A DNA stretch of 64,000 nucleotides from an uncultured Mollicutes bacterium (GTDB taxonomy: Bacteria > Bacillota_I > Bacilli_A > RFN20 > CAG-826), in the NCBI GenBank assembly GCA_900540385.1, contig UQFY01000001.1, positions 1 to 64,000 on the forward strand, read 5' to 3'. The notes beneath the pieces were generated by a model. It saw nothing but the letters and a program-made list of their open reading frames with translations. It ran no database searches and had not been told where the DNA came from. The number at the start of each line of letters is the position of its first letter. Position 1 is the first letter of the stretch. Positions 60,599 to 64,000 of the stretch are shown piece by piece. The position numbers and the translations under genes are program-made.

Positions 60599-63460
60599 TT
60601 ACTCCTTGAACTTCAGGAAACCTTTTGTAAACCCATCTGGATTAACAAACTTTTTCTCGCCGACAGCAAAACGGACGGTAAGGTATTTGTCTTTCTTATC
60701 TATATTTATGATCTCACCATCACCGAATTTGGCATGGACCACTTTTGCACCGACTACAATCTTAGAAAAGTCTATGTTCATCGCTTCTGTATAGTCGTTT
60801 ACTTGTTTCAAGATAGGCTTGATAGTGGTCTTAACTTTATTATCTACGGGTTCTGATTTATCCGCGTTAGAAGGTTCGGGCGGAATCGGAAATTCTGAGT
60901 TCTTCATGGTTGCCTGCTGGTTATAGAAGAGTTTTTCGTATTCCTCTCTTCTGATGACGGTATCCCAACCACCGATATCCTCGCTCGTGTGTTTTTCAAT
61001 GCCGGTGTAGGAAAGAGAGGAATCCTCATATCTCTTGAATTTGAAGATGGCGTCGTTCATTAAGGACGAGTTGAAAACGCCAAGAGAGCAAAGGAGTTCG
61101 AAATCTTTGACATCCAGGCCTGTGACCTTCTTGAAAAGACCAGGCTCAAGCTGTGTGATGACATCTTTGAGACATCTCTCTCTGTAATCAGTGAGATACA
61201 TGAAAACAGGAATTCTGGTCGCAAACTTGATGAGCTTCTCCTGGATTTCCTTTCTCTTTGATTTGTATTCCTTCTCCTCTTCGGTGAGTTCCTTCTTTTC
61301 TTTTGGAGTGAGCTTTTCGTCCCCTTCTTGCTTTGCCTTCTTGACATGCTCGGACTTGTTGATGATGGTCTCGATATCCGAGTTCAAGGATCGGAATCCT
61401 TCAATGCTCATCAGAGCATCCAATGCGTCTTTGTTGTTCAAAAGCTTATTGAGAGTATCGTTATCGACATTGACCAAAAGAGCGGATTCCCATCTTCTCG
61501 CAAGCAATGTCGCGGAAGTGCCGGCCATAGCGATATCCAAGACATCCTGAGCGTTAATCTGCTTCATGGTGGAGCCATCGTAAGCGAGCACAGGAAGGAA
61601 ATTGATGAATTCAGCAACTTTTTTCTCTGGATCAGAACCATCCGGATTGAGACGACAGGAATAGTCCGAAATCTGTCTCAAGGCACGGTCCAAGGCAAAA
61701 TCAAAGACGTAGCATTCCTCTTTGAGGATTGTCTCGGTTCCATTCGAATTCTTAATCGTCCATGGGGACTGGACTCTGAAAGCCGCCTGGAAATAGGTTT
61801 CTGGCGATTTCAGATTTCTCAGCATAAAGATGCCAGTCCATGGACGGATGGTGACACCTGTTGTTAATTTTCCGCAGGTTAAAGTGATTGTCTTTTTTTC
61901 TAAGGCAGGATCCATTGACCGTTTTACTGGGTCTACAGCGGCCAGGCCAATGCCTGCCTTTGTTCCTGCACAGAGATTGATGGTGTAGTCATGATAGAAA
62001 GTGTTTTGTCTTTCTCTGAGAAGGTTGTACATGGCTTCGCAGGAAGCGACGTTAGGCAAAAACCACAAAGTGTGAGAAAGGACATTCAGAAGACGGGTAT
62101 CAGAAAACGGCATCGGAGGACGCTTATCCTGACCTAATTTTAAATCATCAATGCTGGCGGTGAGATATTGTCCTCTGATCAAATCAAGCCATTTCTGAAC
62201 TTCGTTCTTGTATTTGAAGGTGGCGTTTGCTCCTTTTCCTTCTGCGGAGAAGAAGACGTTGAGATCGAATTCGTTGAATTCGCCGTCCATGGCCACCTGT
62301 TTGATGCTGTCAGGCATCTGATAGGTCATCAAAACCATTCTCGGCAAAGAAAGATATGGGTTATTGGAACCTTTCCAATTCTCTTTGGCTCTTTGCTCAT
62401 CGGAATAGGTCCAGTTGTAGATTTGGTCTTCGATGAATTCTCCGCTGCTGATGGCTCTGAACGGTGTTCCGGAAAGGAAGAGATAGTAATTTGTCGTGAT
62501 AGGAAGGAAGGTTTCGTTGTACGCATTGCCGGCTTCATCGTTTTGGTATTTCTCGACATCGAAATCGGCGTCCGCTTCCTCATCCGGGTTCTCGAAAAGC
62601 TTCTTTGCGTTTTCACGCCAGGCACCGAAATGATATTCGTCGAAGATGACCATATCCCAGTTTTCTGTATGGATGAATTCGTTCTTGGCTTTGATTCCGC
62701 CATTGTCGTTCGTTCCGAGAAGGTTCTGGAAGGAACCGAAAACGACAATAGGTTTGGATTTGTCACAGGCTTCAAATTCTTTGTCCAAGCGGGTGCTCGA
62801 ATCTTTGGCATCGTTATCGGAAACGAACTGCCATCCTTCGAAATCAATATGTGTGAGCAGATCCTCTTTCCAAGCAGATTCGACTGCTGGTTTGAAAGTC
62901 AGGATAAGGATTCTCTTTAAACCCATGCTCTTTGCCAGCTCATAGGAAGCAAAAGTCTTTCCAAAACGCATCTTGCAGTTCCATAGGAACTTCGGTGCCT
63001 TATTCGGCTCTTCCTCTTTGGCTTTCTTGAAGTATTCTTCCGTGTATTGGACGGCTCTAACCTGTTCAGGTCTCATCTTGAATGTTGCCGTTCTTCCGCG
63101 GGTAGTGATGATGCCGGCACTGACTTCCTCGATGGCCTTCTCTACATCTTCTTTAGTGCATTTGAACCATTCGTTCTTGTCTTCTCCGTTATAGAGCTGT
63201 TTGAATCCTTCTCTCTTTAAAATCGCATGGATATCATGATCCATGAAGCACGTTCCATCGGAACGCACAGCAGATCTAACTAATTCGGTCTTATGTTTCA
63301 AACCACTGGTATGAAGCTGTTCGTTGATTCTGTCTTCGTAGTCCCCACGATCGGTGTATCCTATTTTCAGATATCCCTTATGAGAAGGAACATCGGGTAA
63401 GCTATAGGCATATATGGTCGGCTTGACCTCAGGTCTTTGCTTGAAAAATTCCGTTGCCAT
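60599..63460 (-). CDS. GIY-YIG nuclease/SF2 helicase restriction subunit
   Basis: 953 aa. Residues 14-110 are a GIY-YIG (T5orf172/MUG113-like) nuclease domain: TIYAYSLPDVPSHKGYLKIG, then YTDRGDYEDRINEQL. The helicase core follows with NCKMRFGKTFASYELAK (161-177), DEYHFGAW near 268, SGTPFR, and a second lobe with TCGKLTTGVTIRPWTGI near 530. A small Tudor-like end (GAKVVHAKFGDGEIINIDKK) resembles the tail of PcrA/UvrD. It is a type III-like or type ISP-like restriction motor with an unusual nuclease. Base composition is richer in GC than at 58-60 kb. Three bases after the methylase gene. Confidence 0.88.
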   Translation of the reverse strand: MATEFFKQRPEVKPTIYAYSLPDVPSHKGYLKIGYTDRGDYEDRINEQLHTSGLKHKTELVRSAVRSDGTCFMDHDIHAILKREGFKQLYNGEDKNEWFKCTKEDVEKAIEEVSAGIITTRGRTATFKMRPEQVRAVQYTEEYFKKAKEEEPNKAPKFLWNCKMRFGKTFASYELAKSMGLKRILILTFKPAVESAWKEDLLTHIDFEGWQFVSDNDAKDSSTRLDKEFEACDKSKPIVVFGSFQNLLGTNDNGGIKAKNEFIHTENWDMVIFDEYHFGAWRENAKKLFENPDEEADADFDVEKYQNDEAGNAYNETFLPITTNYYLFLSGTPFRAISSGEFIEDQIYNWTYSDEQRAKENWKGSNNPYLSLPRMVLMTYQMPDSIKQVAMDGEFNEFDLNVFFSAEGKGANATFKYKNEVQKWLDLIRGQYLTASIDDLKLGQDKRPPMPFSDTRLLNVLSHTLWFLPNVASCEAMYNLLRERQNTFYHDYTINLCAGTKAGIGLAAVDPVKRSMDPALEKKTITLTCGKLTTGVTIRPWTGIFMLRNLKSPETYFQAAFRVQSPWTIKNSNGTETILKEECYVFDFALDRALRQISDYSCRLNPDGSDPEKKVAEFINFLPVLAYDGSTMKQINAQDVLDIAMAGTSATLLARRWESALLVNVDNDTLNKLLNNKDALDALMSIEGFRSLNSDIETIINKSEHVKKAKQEGDEKLTPKEKKELTEEEKEYKSKRKEIQEKLIKFATRIPVFMYLTDYRERCLKDVITQLEPGLFKKVTGLDVKDFELLCSLGVFNSSLMNDAIFKFKRYEDSSLSYTGIEKHTSEDIGGWDTVIRREEYEKLFYNQQATMKNSEFPIPPEPSNADKSEPVDNKVKTTIKPILKQVNDYTEAMNIDFSKIVVGAKVVHAKFGDGEIINIDKKDKYLTVRFAVGEKKFVNPDGFTKGFLKFKE

Positions 63461-63463
63461 CGC

Positions 63464-64000
63464 TTAGTCCTCCATCGATTCGACGTTGTTTTCGATGAAA
63501 TCTATTTCTTTTTGATTAAGACCGTATTTCTCATAGAGTTCTTTGTCGGTCCACGGCTTAGAAAAGTCTTGGAGAGGGACGTATTGATAAACTCCGGAAG
63601 CTGCTCCTTGGTCATTTTTCTTCACACCAACAAGTGCACGGAAAAATTTAGTTTTTATGTAAGACCAGCAATTCATCATTTCTTTTTCTGTTTTGAATCC
63701 ACCAATAACAACGAAAGTTTCTGTACATAGTTCTCCTGGTTTAGCAAAAACAGGTTCAGAGAATTTTTCTCCAAATAAACCTGCCCCTTGGTTTCGTGCC
63801 ATAAACATTTTGTAGTCGTTAATGAAATCTTTCTTTGGAATAGGATAATTAGATGGAATGTATCGTATTGCTCTTTTTGCACCATCTAATCCATAAATAG
63901 AATAGCCATTTTTAAATGGAGTTTCACTTACTGCAGGAAGCCCATATTTTGAGGGGTTTTTGAACATGTCGCCACGAAAACCAAACGGTTTTTGTGGCGA
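63464..64000 (-). CDS. Eco57I-type DNA methylase/restriction protein, C-terminal part
   Basis: The frame is open through the right edge of the window (it continues upstream of the ATG at 63967 without a stop), so this is the last 178 or so residues. Landmarks are typical of the C-terminal part of Eco57I-type methylases: GELCTETFVVIGGFKTEKEM, CWSYIKTKFFRALVGVKKND, YQYVPLQDFSKPWTDKELYE and KYGLNQKEIDFIE. That part carries target recognition; the catalytic motifs would be beyond base 64000. Three bases separate it from the helicase gene, so it heads the restriction operon. Confidence 0.85.
   Translation of the reverse strand, partial: SPQKPFGFRGDMFKNPSKYGLPAVSETPFKNGYSIYGLDGAKRAIRYIPSNYPIPKKDFINDYKMFMARNQGAGLFGEKFSEPVFAKPGELCTETFVVIGGFKTEKEMMNCWSYIKTKFFRALVGVKKNDQGAASGVYQYVPLQDFSKPWTDKELYEKYGLNQKEIDFIENNVESMED

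Noticed and set aside
62168..62920. 250-codon plus frame opposite the GIY-YIG helicase
   Set aside because: Shadow frame; the minus strand has clear nuclease and helicase motifs.

Overview
The window looks like chromosomal DNA of an uncultured, low-GC, gut-type member of the Bacilli (Erysipelotrichales/RF39-like or a related lineage). The basis is AT-rich DNA with the standard code (TGA used as stop), AAGGAGG-type ribosome sites, lipoproteins with a Ser/Glu-rich or Lys-rich start after the lipobox, BspA-type leucine-rich repeats, InlB-type repeats and FeoAB. The placement is inference; there is no rRNA or marker gene in the window.

Left third (1-32 kb) is mostly housekeeping and surface functions: an unknown 471-aa protein; an antiporter-MgtC operon with a divergent LysR regulator and a perfect operator dyad; a BspA-like lipoprotein; a dehydrogenase behind a MerR-type promoter with a 19-bp spacer; lipoproteins, one of which carries EF-Tu domains II and III outside the cell; an SGNH hydrolase; two GT-C-type membrane proteins with a GT2 glycosyltransferase; and feoA-feoB plus a small membrane protein. 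A four-gene operon at 10.3-16.2 kb (C5-methyltransferase, MutH/Sau3AI-like protein, ParB-like protein, PLD-SNF2 helicase) looks like an undescribed restriction or defence system. Its methyltransferase holds a (GA)8 tract that could switch it on and off.

Middle (26.8-41.2 kb): ATPase genes of the AlbA_2 and AAA_14/DUF4143 types, several flanked on both sides by their own private palindromic repeats, with C-terminal debris of related genes around them. An MscS channel/surface-protein operon and an orphan RelB/DinJ antitoxin lie among them.

Right third (41.5-64 kb) is an accessory island punctuated by four copies of the 3' half of a tRNA-Leu(UAG) gene with its CCA end and terminator, all in the same orientation. 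Between them sit cargo modules: an ASCH-PIN-GNAT protein with a second ASCH protein; a RecD/UvrD-like helicase with AbiH and a metallophosphoesterase; a GmrSD-like DUF262/DUF1524 protein with an AAA_14 gene and prophage debris; then a KAP NTPase, a DUF4177 protein and, facing it, a restriction-modification operon (Eco57I-type methylase, GIY-YIG helicase, TrlF-like PHP-AAA protein, small partner) that runs off the right edge. No integrase and no complete tRNA is present. I read this as tandem integration of defence cassettes at one tRNA gene, with the intact tRNA expected beyond base 64000.
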